Source: Ardenticatena sp. (GTDB lineage: Bacteria; Chloroflexota; Anaerolineae; Ardenticatenales; Ardenticatenaceae). Taken from it: a stretch of 55,101 bases of DNA. The stretch covers positions 1-55,101 of the forward strand of contig WFOS01000072.1 of the NCBI GenBank assembly GCA_015487975.1, in the 5' to 3' direction. The translations under genes were made by a program, and so were the position numbers. The notes beneath the pieces are model-generated. The model made no database searches. It saw only the letters and a program-made list of their open reading frames with translations, and was not told where the DNA came from. Of the stretch, positions 26,761 through 35,917 are shown piece by piece. Each line of letters opens with the position of its first letter. The stretch's first letter is position 1.

Positions 26761-27540
26761 TTATTTGTGGTGTCCTGTCGGCTCGCTGTAATGTTCCAGG
26801 GCCCGCACCGCCATCGAGAGCACCAGTGTCATGCTCAGATAGAGCAAAGCGGCAATCGTCCAGCCGCCGAAGGTGTCGAACGTGCGTGACACATAACGGC
26901 GCGTCATGTGTGTCAATTCCACCACGCCGAGCACGCTCGCCAGCGACGAATCTTTGAGAATGGCGATGAAATCATTGCCCAGCGGCGGCAAAATGATGCG
27001 CATGGCTTGCGGCAAAATGATGTAGCGCATGGTTTGCACGCCCGAAAGCCCCAGCGCAGCGGCTGCCTCGCGTTGGCCTTTGGGGATGGCTTGAATGCCT
27101 GCGCGGTACACCTCTGCCAGGTATGCACCATACACCAGCCCCAGCGCGACGATGGCACGTGCCATGTCCGAACGCAAGCCGACCTTGGGGCTGACCACAA
27201 ACGCGACGTAAAAAATCACCACCAGAATGGGCACGCCGCGGAAAATTTCGACATAGAGCGTGGCCAGTGCGTAGAGAACGGGGTTCGTCGAAAGACGCCC
27301 CAACCCCACAATCAACCCCAAAAGAAGGGCGAACAGGTATCCCAAAACCGAGAGGATGATGGTGAATTGCAAGCCCTGCGAGATGAAACCAACGATTTCG
27401 CTGTAATTTTCGGATGAGGCAACAGTGATGATGGCCGCACCACTCAGAATCAGCAGCAGAACAAGCCAGAGGGGAATGCGTTGGGCGGTATCTACCAACG
27501 AGCCAGCCCCAGAACGCGGGTCCAAATCGAGTTGTGACAT
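26761..27540 (-). CDS. Amino-acid-type ABC transporter permease (orphan)
   Basis: This 259-residue HisM/GlnP-type inner-membrane permease has five to six helices. The EAA loop reads REAAAALGLSGVQTMRYIIL and precedes LPQAMRIILPPLGND. EIFRGVPILV is typical of polar-amino-acid permeases. RBS GGAGGTGCG supports ATG 27540. No ATP-binding or solute-binding protein gene is adjacent, which is unusual for this family. The next gene downstream is the M50 protease. Confidence 0.92.
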   Translation of the reverse strand: MSQLDLDPRSGAGSLVDTAQRIPLWLVLLLILSGAAIITVASSENYSEIVGFISQGLQFTIILSVLGYLFALLLGLIVGLGRLSTNPVLYALATLYVEIFRGVPILVVIFYVAFVVSPKVGLRSDMARAIVALGLVYGAYLAEVYRAGIQAIPKGQREAAAALGLSGVQTMRYIILPQAMRIILPPLGNDFIAILKDSSLASVLGVVELTHMTRRYVSRTFDTFGGWTIAALLYLSMTLVLSMAVRALEHYSEPTGHHK

Positions 27541-27636
27541 GGCAACGCACCTCCGCAATGCACGTGTCGTGTGGGTGGTACGACTATACCACAAAGTGAG
27601 GCGTTGTGTGAAGTAGAATGGCGTTCAGCATGAAAC

Positions 27637-27663
27637 AGCGGCGCACATGCCCAGTGCGCCGCT
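27637..27663 (-). terminator. Hairpin after the response regulator gene
   Basis: A 10-bp GC-rich perfect stem (27637-27646 with 27654-27663) with a 7-nt loop lies beyond the stop at 27694. On the minus strand only GTTTC follows; on the plus strand a TCTCTTTTTT tract follows. It may end the kinase-regulator transcript. Confidence 0.65.
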
Positions 27664-27693
27664 TCTCTTTTTTCGCGAGTTTTTCGTCGTTGT

Positions 27694-28797
27694 TCACGCT
27701 TCGTTTGGTGTATCCGTCTCAACATCCAGGCCATGTTGCAAGGCCACGGCCACGGCTGCCGCCCGTGAATTGACCCCCAATTTGTCGAAAATTGCCAGCA
27801 CGTGTTTCTTGACCGTGTTCGTCGTGACAATGAGTTCGGCGGCAATCTCTTTGTTGGTTTTGCCCTGCGCCAACAAGCGCAACACTTCCAACTGGCGTTC
27901 GGTGAGCGCATCCAGCGGGCTCGGACCCTGAGAGGAACGTGCGGTGGGCTGTTGTTGACTTTGTTGCAGAGCGGTGCGTGCCAACTGCAAGAACGAGTCG
28001 CGTTGCAGACCTTCTTTGTCGAAGAAGCCAAACACGCCAAACTCCTCGAACGCGCGGTCGATTTCTTCGGGTGTTGCGAGCCCACTGACCACGATTGCTG
28101 GCACGTTCTTCTCACGGGCGACACGCAGCATGTGAAAGCCGTCGCGGTTTTCCCAAGGAGAAACACTGCTCACCAGTTTCAGGTCGGTGACGATCAGGTC
28201 GAACCGTTCACGTTGGAGCCAGCCGCGGGCTTCGGCATAGCTGACGGTGATGAAGACCTGGCACCCCAAATCCTCGAAAAGTTCCTGAAAGATGCTTTGC
28301 CAGGCGGGATTGTCTTCCACCACCAGTACACGCCCGCCCACTGCCGAGGGTGTATCTTCGGTGGTGGGCGTGGCGCGTGAGGGGGGATGTGATGCCACCA
28401 GTGGCGTAGAGGGGCGCGTGTTGACCACGCGGCGCACCGTTTCGAGGAAACGCCGTCGGTCGAAGGCTTCTTTGCGGATGAAATCGCGTGCGCCGTAGGT
28501 GGTAAGCGCCTGGACGGCCACATCCACTGTGCCGTAGCCTGTGATGAGCACGGCAGGAGCATCAGGCCATTGCTCGCGGAAGCGTGCCAGCACACGCATG
28601 CCGTCACGGTTCTCGTGGTTTTCGCTTTCGAGCGAGAGGTCGAGGAGCGCCAGGTCGTATGGCCCGCGTTGAATGGCGGCCATGGCGCTTTCGTAGGAAT
28701 CGGCGGTGGTGATGCGGGCGCCCAAATCTTCCAGCATTTCCCCCAACAACTCGCGCCACGCGGGGTCATCTTCCACGATGAGAGCGTGCCAGATCAT
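27694..28797 (-). CDS. Response regulator with two receiver domains and LuxR-type HTH
   Basis: The 367 residues are arranged REC-REC-HTH. REC1 (1-120) begins HALIVEDDPAW and has its phosphoacceptor Asp in LALLDLSL. REC2 (about 155-275) begins RVLVVEDNPAW with Asp in LIVTDLKL. A linker with Gln/Ser follows. The LuxR/GerE HTH (about 298-355) contains LTERQLEVLRLLAQGKTNKE and VKKHVLAIFDKLGV. Both receivers keep the acidic pair and the Asp, so both may be phosphorylated. ATGA overlaps the stop of the upstream kinase, indicating coupling. Target genes are unknown. Confidence 0.92.
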   Translation of the reverse strand: MIWHALIVEDDPAWRELLGEMLEDLGARITTADSYESAMAAIQRGPYDLALLDLSLESENHENRDGMRVLARFREQWPDAPAVLITGYGTVDVAVQALTTYGARDFIRKEAFDRRRFLETVRRVVNTRPSTPLVASHPPSRATPTTEDTPSAVGGRVLVVEDNPAWQSIFQELFEDLGCQVFITVSYAEARGWLQRERFDLIVTDLKLVSSVSPWENRDGFHMLRVAREKNVPAIVVSGLATPEEIDRAFEEFGVFGFFDKEGLQRDSFLQLARTALQQSQQQPTARSSQGPSPLDALTERQLEVLRLLAQGKTNKEIAAELIVTTNTVKKHVLAIFDKLGVNSRAAAVAVALQHGLDVETDTPNEA

Positions 28798-31544
28798 TTT
28801 TCTGCCTCCTCGTCTTCATGTTCCCAAATCGGTAGTCGAATGATGAACGTCGTCCCGTGGCCTTCTTCGCTCAGCACATCGATGTGCCCGTTCAGCCGTT
28901 GCAGCAGGGCGCGTACCCACCACAAGCCAAAGCCCAATTTACGGTCCCCACCGCTGGATACGTTGAGTTCGAAAATGTGCGGCAGCAGATGGTCGGGAAT
29001 GCCTGGCCCATTGTCGCTGACGTGAATGACGACTTCATGATGGCTACGATGGGCGCGAATGGTGATATGCCCACGCCCCTGCATGGCTTCGATAGCGTTT
29101 TCGATGAGGTTGATGAACACCAGCGCCAATTGGGGGCGTCCTGCCCGCACAGGGGGCAACGTTTCGACCTGCTCGATCGAGAGGGAGACTTCGGGTGGGA
29201 TGTGCACTTCGCGCAGTGCATCCAGCAGGGCATCACTCACGGCGACAGGTGCAATTTCGATGGGACGCAGGTGTCGCAGTGTATCGCGTACGGTGCGCAT
29301 GGCATCGCGGGCGCTGGTGGCAATGGCGGCCAGGTTTTTGGTGAGATACTCGTTGCCCTCGATTTCGGGGGCGCATTTGGCTTCGATGCTTTGAACACGC
29401 ACGGGGATGGTGCCCACCAGATTGTTCAGGCGATGCAGCAGATTGGCAGCGACATCGCCGACGGCGGCAAATGTTTCCGCCACCGCTTGTCGTTCGCGTG
29501 CTTCGCGCAGGGTTTCCAGAATCTCGGCGTCGCGGATGGCGATTGCGGCATGGTTGGCCAGCACCGTCAACAGGCGTTTTTCCCAGTCGCCAAATGTACG
29601 CCGCTCGGTTGTGTAGATGCTGAAAGCCCCAATGGGGTCGCCGTTGCGTGCCAGCAGGGGCACAATCAGCGCCGAGCGCCAGCCATGCCGTCGTGCCAGT
29701 TCGACATTGCGGAAGGCGGTATGTTCTTGCACATCTTCCACTGTCATTGGCGCGCGTTGCAAGATGGCTTTGCCCGTCAGGCTGGCTTCCAGGGGAATGG
29801 TTTCGCCACGCCGCTGCCCCGTGCTGGCGGCTTGCAGCACCAACACGCGCCCGTCGTTGCGTTGTTCCAGCCGCCAGATGGCGCCGTAGGGGGCATTGAT
29901 GAGTTCGCAGGCACGCCGAATGGCCAGTTCGAACAGGCTGGCTTTGGTGTGCGTCAGCGTGGCTTCGGTCAGTTCGGCCATGGTATCAATCAGTTTGAAT
30001 TCCTGAATGGCAATGACGGCTTGCGTTGCCAGCGCAGAGAGCAGACGTTCATCTTCTTCGTCGAAGGCGTTGGGATGCGTGCTTTCGAGGTTGAGCACCC
30101 CTTCCAGGCCACCACCCGCATTGAACAACGGAATGGCCATCTCGGAGCGGATGGGAATGTTGGCGGCAAGCGGGCGATAGAGCCCCTGCCATTTGGGCGC
30201 GTGGACATCGTTCACGCGAATAGGGCGTCGTTGTTGCACGGCTTGCCCAATCACGCTGGTTTCTTCCAACGTGATGGACGTGCGCACTACCTGGTCGGCG
30301 AGCAGCCCTGCTGTTGCTGCCAGGTAGAGTCGCCCATCGTTGCGATCGTAGAGGCGGAACGAGCCGTATTCGGCGCGGGTGGTGTCCACAGCGATGCGCA
30401 GGATTTCGGCCAGGGCTTCATCCAGATGGGGGCGCTGGCTGATGAGTGCGTCGGCACGGCGCAGCTGTTCGAGCTCGTAGACTTTGCGTGCCAGTTCTCG
30501 GCTGACGTCGCCGATTTGCTCGGTGTGGTAGAGTGCCAGCGCCGCCTGATTGACGAAGTTGTCCAGCAACATGAGTTCGTGGTGGGTGAATCGTCGTTCG
30601 TCGCGCAGAGTGACGTACAGCACACCTAGTACGCGGTCGGCAGCGATGAGCGGATAGGCGACGACAGCGGCTGCCCCTTGCTGTTGCTGTGCTGGATTGA
30701 TGACGAAGTCGGGTTGCTCGTAGGAGAGCACACGGCGTCGAAGCAAAATAGCGCGTTCGCCCAGGCCCCCTTTGCGAGGATAGTCGTCGAGTGCGCCATC
30801 GAATTCACGCCAGCCTGCGGCAACGCGCGAATGGCGGTCGAATTCGCCCCGTGTGTCGTCGTAGCGGTAGATGACCGCAGCGGCTTCCCCCGCGCTGGAT
30901 GCACCTGCCGCTACCACTTGCACCGCTTTTTCGGCGATCGCACGCAGGGTGTCGGCATATTCGGTGCGGGGCCCCATTTTGTTGAGCCGCTCGCCGACAT
31001 CGCGCAGATCGGCAAGCCCCTGGTAGAGTTTGGCGGTCTCGAACGCGCTGGCGACGTGGCGTGCCAGTGTGGTGAGCAGGCGTTCGTCTTCTTCGCGGAA
31101 GGCGTTTTCTTCGGTGCTATCAACCGCAATCACGCCAATCACGCGCTCACGGGCGCGGATGGGCACGCAGAGCAGCGAGCGCAACTCCGCCCAGCGGGGG
31201 TCGTGGGAACGGCGAAAGCGGGAGTCGTGGCGGACATCCGGGCAGTTGATGGGGTTCCCCGTCAACCAGACACGCCCTGCGATGCCTTCGCCTCGTTGAT
31301 AGCCGCGTGGGCGCCCCTGCCCTGTCCAGGGTTCACCATACCAGACACGCGGCAGGAGCAAATCGCAGTTGCGGTCGACCAGGAAGAGGGTCCCACGACG
31401 TGCGCCCATGAGTTGCACGGCGTCGCGGATGATGCGTTCCCACGCTTCTTCGAATTCGAAGGTCTCTTCGAATTCAACCAGCGTTTCGAGGATGGATTGT
31501 AAGCGTTCCAGACGCTCAGCAGCGCGTTTGTTTGGTGTCATCAT
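28794..31544 (-). CDS. Histidine kinase with four GAF domains
   Basis: This 916-residue protein without membrane segments probably acts in the cytoplasm. GAF-type domains lie at about 15-165, 190-345, 370-520 and 545-690 (for example DAVQLMGARRGTLFLVDR; LFVLAIRRACELINAPYGAIW-like text near 560). The dimerisation segment (about 705-770) contains a HEINNP-like H box, LLHRLNNLVG. The HATPase domain has N box FINLIENAIEAM, G1 VSDNGPGIPD and G2 KLGFGLWWV. It is coupled to the double-receiver regulator. Domain boundaries were estimated by eye. Its transcript starts with a leader that contains an intrinsic terminator. Confidence 0.92.
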   Translation of the reverse strand: MMTPNKRAAERLERLQSILETLVEFEETFEFEEAWERIIRDAVQLMGARRGTLFLVDRNCDLLLPRVWYGEPWTGQGRPRGYQRGEGIAGRVWLTGNPINCPDVRHDSRFRRSHDPRWAELRSLLCVPIRARERVIGVIAVDSTEENAFREEDERLLTTLARHVASAFETAKLYQGLADLRDVGERLNKMGPRTEYADTLRAIAEKAVQVVAAGASSAGEAAAVIYRYDDTRGEFDRHSRVAAGWREFDGALDDYPRKGGLGERAILLRRRVLSYEQPDFVINPAQQQQGAAAVVAYPLIAADRVLGVLYVTLRDERRFTHHELMLLDNFVNQAALALYHTEQIGDVSRELARKVYELEQLRRADALISQRPHLDEALAEILRIAVDTTRAEYGSFRLYDRNDGRLYLAATAGLLADQVVRTSITLEETSVIGQAVQQRRPIRVNDVHAPKWQGLYRPLAANIPIRSEMAIPLFNAGGGLEGVLNLESTHPNAFDEEDERLLSALATQAVIAIQEFKLIDTMAELTEATLTHTKASLFELAIRRACELINAPYGAIWRLEQRNDGRVLVLQAASTGQRRGETIPLEASLTGKAILQRAPMTVEDVQEHTAFRNVELARRHGWRSALIVPLLARNGDPIGAFSIYTTERRTFGDWEKRLLTVLANHAAIAIRDAEILETLREARERQAVAETFAAVGDVAANLLHRLNNLVGTIPVRVQSIEAKCAPEIEGNEYLTKNLAAIATSARDAMRTVRDTLRHLRPIEIAPVAVSDALLDALREVHIPPEVSLSIEQVETLPPVRAGRPQLALVFINLIENAIEAMQGRGHITIRAHRSHHEVVIHVSDNGPGIPDHLLPHIFELNVSSGGDRKLGFGLWWVRALLQRLNGHIDVLSEEGHGTTFIIRLPIWEHEDEEAEK

Positions 31545-31554
31545 GCTGCCCTAC

Positions 31555-31582
31555 AAAAAAAGCCCACTCGCAGGGAGTGAGC
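31555..31582 (-). terminator. Intrinsic terminator in the leader of the GAF kinase (possible attenuator)
   Basis: On the minus strand an 8-bp stem (GCTCACTC with GAGTGGGC, one T-G wobble) with loop CCTGC is followed by seven T residues at 31561-31555. The T tract ends 11 bases upstream of the kinase ATG and lies downstream of the predicted promoter, so transcripts must read through it. Confidence 0.75.
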
Positions 31583-31608
31583 ACCTTTGCTAAATGATGT
31601 GGTGCAAG

Positions 31609-31637
31609 ATTGTACTGTGTTCGGTGCACGCAAGCAA
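31609..31637 (-). promoter_or_regulatory. Probable promoter of the kinase-regulator operon
   Basis: On the minus strand TTGCTT (31637-31632) and TACAAT (31614-31609) have a 17-base spacer. Transcription would start near 31602, leaving a ~58-nt leader that contains the terminator hairpin. Confidence 0.65.
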
Positions 31638-31639
31638 AC

Positions 31640-32140
31640 ATTTGGAAACAAAACGTTTCAGGTGCTGGTGGTCATGCGCCCCACGCTATTGCTTTCGACG
31701 ATGGCTTTCCCCATCTGAATGACGGGAAACCATGCCAACAGGGCAAATGGTTTCCATGCCTCAGCCACGAATGTGGCTTGCCCAATGAACTCGCGAAGCG
31801 CCCACCTATTCGGACAGGTAGGGGGGCATCGCGCTTCTCGGCCCAACGTTCGAGACAAGCCTACATTGCTCAGGCCATTCGGACGAAAGCAGATGCAAGG
31901 TGTGTCTCTTCCATGGATCGAGCAGGTTGGCCGACCAGATGGTGGTTTGTTTTTTTCGATAGTGTCCCCCTACACTTGCTACCGGACGGATACAGGCAAC
32001 GAACTCGTTTTGCAAATTGGCGGGAGCAACCGTATTTGGGTGCTGATGTCTCCTCATTCATAATGCGCGCATCGCCCGCTCATGCGCATTTTTTCATCAT
32101 AGCCATTCGCTGAAATCATAGGCCTATCACACTCGCACAA
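31640..32140. other. Intergenic region with a structured-RNA-like segment
   Basis: No credible gene is seen; a 167-codon frame here has composition unlike its neighbours and no ribosome-binding site. 31741-31783 can fold as a three-way junction: 31741-31745 with 31779-31783; hairpin 31747-31757; hairpin 31763-31778 with GAAT loop. An alternative 9-bp pairing, 31725-31733 with 31747-31755, is mutually exclusive with it. A T-rich tract lies at about 31946-31956. Function is unknown. Confidence 0.45.
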
Positions 32141-32151
32141 CATACTTGAAC

Positions 32152-33114
32152 ATGGTGGGAGCGATGCATACATCCATCGAACCAACACAGCACAACCGCC
32201 AGTCCGCACTGGCAACACGTACCCTGGTCGCCTGGATGCTAGTCGCGCTGGTTTCTCACACCAGCTGGGGCGCGTATCCTGTTCTGGCACGCTATCTGCA
32301 AACCGTTAGCGGCTTGCCGAGCATGTCGCTGCTTGTAGTCGGCATGGGGTGTTCGCTGGGGCTGATGCTCGCATGGCGGGCTCTGCGCCGACGGCCGCTG
32401 CCGCGGTTTTCGCGTTTTTTGGTGGTGATTGCAGTTGTGGTGGCGGCGCGGTCGATCACCAACCTGCTGGCAGCACGCTACACGCTTGCTATCTACGTGC
32501 AACTCATCACGCTGATGACGCCATTCGTGGTGACCCTGTTGAATCGCCTGGCATTCGATGAACCTGTGCCGCCGGCGACTGGGCGTGCCATGGTGCTGGC
32601 GACGTTGGGCGCTGTGCTCATGCTGAGCGGTTCGATCGAGCAGCAGGGCGTCATCAAGCCGCTCACACGGCAGGATTGGTTGGGGTTGGGGCTGGCAGCA
32701 TTCAGCACGTTCACGCTGGCGCTCTACATGCTGATTGTGCGGCAAAGTGTGGCGCACAATCTCAGCGGCGAACAGGTGTTTCTGGCGCAACTTGTGACGG
32801 TCCTGGCGATTTCTGCGCCTGCCAGCCTCCTGTTGCATGAAGATTGGACGCGCTGGTTGGCGCTCACCACGACCGACTGGCTGGTCTTTGGCGCCTTTGC
32901 TGGGTTGGTCATCTTTGGAGCCAATGTGTTGCAAATCACCGCGCTTCGGCGTATCGGGGCCACCACTGTCAGTAGCATGTTACCGTGGCGAATGGTCGTT
33001 GTGCTGGTGCTGGCCGCATTCTTGCTTGGCGAACGCCTGACGTCCATCTGGCAACTGGTCGGCGCGGTACTCGTCACAGGCACACTCATGTGGTATCTTT
33101 GGAAGCAGAGATGA
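32152..33114 (+). CDS. DMT/EamA family transporter
   Basis: This 320-residue inner-membrane protein has about ten hydrophobic helices in two EamA-type halves (LVAWMLVALVSHTSWGAYPV; LGLGLAAFSTFTLALYMLIV). The C-terminal end (LPWRMVVVLVLAAFLLGERL) matches the conserved end of drug/metabolite exporters. The substrate is unknown. The start is uncertain among ATG 32152 and ATG 32164; GGTGGGAG is close to the second. The next gene follows after 25 bases. Confidence 0.85.
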   Translation: MVGAMHTSIEPTQHNRQSALATRTLVAWMLVALVSHTSWGAYPVLARYLQTVSGLPSMSLLVVGMGCSLGLMLAWRALRRRPLPRFSRFLVVIAVVVAARSITNLLAARYTLAIYVQLITLMTPFVVTLLNRLAFDEPVPPATGRAMVLATLGAVLMLSGSIEQQGVIKPLTRQDWLGLGLAAFSTFTLALYMLIVRQSVAHNLSGEQVFLAQLVTVLAISAPASLLLHEDWTRWLALTTTDWLVFGAFAGLVIFGANVLQITALRRIGATTVSSMLPWRMVVVLVLAAFLLGERLTSIWQLVGAVLVTGTLMWYLWKQR

Positions 33115-33139
33115 AGGGCGCTACGGAAAGGAGCGTGCC

Positions 33140-35893
33140 ATGACGCTCTCAACCACACGAACCTACACAACCGATGCCAATGCGCATTTGGTGGCGCGTG
33201 CCATTCCACTGGTCATGGCGGATGCACCTCATTTTCGGCTCACGCGCCTGAGCCAGGGTGAAACACCCGCGTGGGACGTCTTTGTTGGTGAGGCGCACGA
33301 TCCCATCGCCATGCTGGCTGTGCAGGCAACCCATCGTACCCAGTGTCTCATTGCCTTGACGCCCTACGAACAGTCCCGTCATGTTGACCTGGCCGAGTTC
33401 GAAGCCGAATTGCTGACCCGCCTCGAAGAATACGGCTTGCATGTGCAAGCCGAACCGCTGCCAGCATCGGATGTCCCTGCTGATGAGGCCGATGAGCCTC
33501 CCACCGAGGTGGCCCCTGCAAGCGCCGATGCAGACGAGGCCGCCGTGGCCGTCGCCTTTTTCGCCGCACCACCACACCGGCGTTATGAGGCGCTCGCCGT
33601 CCGCTTACAGCCACTGCTCGATGCGCACCAGCTGCATCTGCGCATGGGGGGAGAAACGCTGCCTGAAAACACGGCCTTGCTCATTGCCGACGTGGGCACG
33701 GAACGGGGCATGCGCTTCGTTCGGCAAGCCCCACCCGACGTGCCTGCTATTCTCATTGCTGCCGAGGAAGCTCACCTGCCTGCCGACATCACGGGGGATG
33801 TTCTCCGCTACGGCGACGACCTGACGCCGTTCCTAGCGGCACTCGAACAGCGCGTCCAACAGGTGTTGCGTACCGCCTCCCCAGTGGACGACCCCGTTCC
33901 CCCAGCCACGCCACCGGCCGATGAGCCTCGATCGGCCACACCACCCGTGTCGCCATCGGTAGTGTTGATGCCTGAATCCGGTGGCGCACCGCCTCCCGCC
34001 GAGATTCCGGCCGAAGCACGCCGCCGCATCTATCGCCAGAAGGCGCTCGACGAAAGTGCCACGCTTTCATCGCGCCTGCATGCCGCCCGTGTGCTCGTCA
34101 AGATTGGTGATCTGGAAGGTGCCGCCGAAGCCTATGGCCGCCTGGCAACCTACCATACCAGCGCCCCAACGGTTGCCCAGGCCGCCCTCAATGCGCTTAC
34201 CGCGTTGGGGCCAGCCGCTCTGCCCGTCCTCTGGCGGCTCGACACCGCCGAGCGCGACCCGCGCCGCCAAATCGTGCTGGCTGCCCACATTGCCGCCGCT
34301 GGCGACCCCGAAACGGCCCGCGTGCGGCTCGAAGAACTCACCCACCACGAAGATGCCGCCATTGCTCGCGCCGCCATCGACACGCTGATGAGTTTCAACC
34401 TGGTCTCGTACCAACATTTGCGCTCGCTTGTCCACACCAGCGAAGATCCCTTCGTGCGGCTCGCTGTGATGCGCTGGTTGGCAGACCAGGCCATCGGCAC
34501 CGATCCGCTCAAAGCGGAACGTGCGGCCATCGAATTGCGCACCATTGACATGCAAGCCGCCCAACTCGCGCTCTTGCGGGCTTTGCGGCACTCCCCCCAC
34601 GAAAAAGTGCGTTTCCTCGCCGCCCAAACCCTGCTCACCAGCCAGACCGAAGAGCATAGCCAGGAAGCCCGTCGCTTCCTGCTCGAACTGGCGCGCAGGC
34701 AAAGCCAACTCGCGCCAGCTGCTGCCCAAATGGTGCTGCCTCTGCTGACGCCCCAAGAAGCCGAGCGGCTCATGCGCGAAGCCGTTCAACCTGCCGTGCG
34801 TCGTCTGGCGGCTGAACCCCTGAGCGACCCAGCCATGCCCGACATCGTGCGCCAGCAGGCCGCTCGCACGCTGCTCGACGTTGGCGCGACCGAAGACGCC
34901 ATGCAACTGTTGGGTGATTTGTTGCGCCACGCACGTGACCGCCGTTGGCGGCTGTGGGCGCTTAGCACCCTGCACGAAGTGGGCAAGCCCGCTTTGCCGT
35001 TGCTGCGTGATGCCCTCGAAAAAGAAACGACCCACGATATGGTGGTGCGTCTCACTGAAACCGTGTTGGCCCTTTCAGACGACCCCAACGAACAACGTCG
35101 GCTGGCCGCCCATCTGATCACGCTTGGCGAAACCGAACAGGCCGCCAATGTGCTTGTGGCGATCGCCACCGATGCCACCATGGCACCCGAACAGAACGAA
35201 GCCGCTACCAGTACCATCATTGCTGCCTACCGCACCCACGAAGATGCGCGTGCGCTCATGGCCGAAGCACTGGAACGTATTGCCCGCGCAGGCGCGACAC
35301 CCACCGTGCGCCACATGGCACATCACTTCCTCATGGTCGAACGCCCTGCCTCGCTGCCATTGCCCTTGCTCATTCGTGGCCTGATTGCTACCGATGCACC
35401 GCCCAGCGAATACACCGCCGCCTTGCAAACCTTGCACGACAGTGCCCCTATTGCCGCACAGGTCTTGCTCGAAACGCTGCTCGCTCCCGATACGCCATCC
35501 GTGCACCGCTGGCGGCTCTTCAACCTGCTGGCAACACTGCCGCCCGAACATGCCACCACCGCGCTGGAACAACTCATTGCCCGTGCGCCCAATGCGGCTT
35601 TTGCGCTCGTGGCTGCCGAACGCTTGCTCGCGCTCAGCCAGAAAGCATCAGCCCTGCCCGTGTTGGCAACATTGGCGCAAAATGCTTCTCACCCAAACGT
35701 GCGTACCCGTGCGTTGTACCGACTGGCTACATTCCAGCCACGCCCTGACGCCCTGATCGAGTCCATTCGCTTGCAGACCCCCTATCCCGATACCAGGAAC
35801 CTGGCCTATGCTATCCTGTATGGGGCATCACCGGATACCCTGCTGGACCGCCTGTGGGCGCTGATCCAACGCTTGCTGGTGCGCCTTGGCTAA
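33140..35893 (+). CDS. Large HEAT-repeat-like protein of unknown function
   Basis: This 917-residue, soluble, Ala/Leu/Arg-rich protein has three parts. The N-terminal part (1-230) is not recognised; it may include a small alpha/beta domain. A Pro/Val-rich acidic linker spans about 235-295. From about 300 to the end are repeated helical pairs with the HEAT/armadillo look (for example EEAQRFLLEL-, ALVAAERLLALSQK- and AALQTLHDSAPIAA-like helices). No signal peptide is present, so it is probably a cytosolic scaffold. AAAGGAG precedes ATG 33140. It is sandwiched between the transporter and the DHH-CBS-PolyA gene with gaps of about 25 bases, so all three are probably cotranscribed. Confidence 0.75.
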   Translation: MTLSTTRTYTTDANAHLVARAIPLVMADAPHFRLTRLSQGETPAWDVFVGEAHDPIAMLAVQATHRTQCLIALTPYEQSRHVDLAEFEAELLTRLEEYGLHVQAEPLPASDVPADEADEPPTEVAPASADADEAAVAVAFFAAPPHRRYEALAVRLQPLLDAHQLHLRMGGETLPENTALLIADVGTERGMRFVRQAPPDVPAILIAAEEAHLPADITGDVLRYGDDLTPFLAALEQRVQQVLRTASPVDDPVPPATPPADEPRSATPPVSPSVVLMPESGGAPPPAEIPAEARRRIYRQKALDESATLSSRLHAARVLVKIGDLEGAAEAYGRLATYHTSAPTVAQAALNALTALGPAALPVLWRLDTAERDPRRQIVLAAHIAAAGDPETARVRLEELTHHEDAAIARAAIDTLMSFNLVSYQHLRSLVHTSEDPFVRLAVMRWLADQAIGTDPLKAERAAIELRTIDMQAAQLALLRALRHSPHEKVRFLAAQTLLTSQTEEHSQEARRFLLELARRQSQLAPAAAQMVLPLLTPQEAERLMREAVQPAVRRLAAEPLSDPAMPDIVRQQAARTLLDVGATEDAMQLLGDLLRHARDRRWRLWALSTLHEVGKPALPLLRDALEKETTHDMVVRLTETVLALSDDPNEQRRLAAHLITLGETEQAANVLVAIATDATMAPEQNEAATSTIIAAYRTHEDARALMAEALERIARAGATPTVRHMAHHFLMVERPASLPLPLLIRGLIATDAPPSEYTAALQTLHDSAPIAAQVLLETLLAPDTPSVHRWRLFNLLATLPPEHATTALEQLIARAPNAAFALVAAERLLALSQKASALPVLATLAQNASHPNVRTRALYRLATFQPRPDALIESIRLQTPYPDTRNLAYAILYGASPDTLLDRLWALIQRLLVRLG

Positions 35894-35917
35894 TCAACCA
35901 GACTCGACGAATACGCC

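Noticed and set aside
28857-30629. 590-codon open frame opposite the GAF kinase
   Set aside because: Antisense frame of a clear kinase gene, with composition of a shadow frame.
31610-32113. 167-codon open frame in the intergenic region before the DMT transporter
   Set aside because: No ribosome-binding site, atypical amino-acid composition (many Cys, Trp, His), and it crosses the structured segment; no family resemblance.
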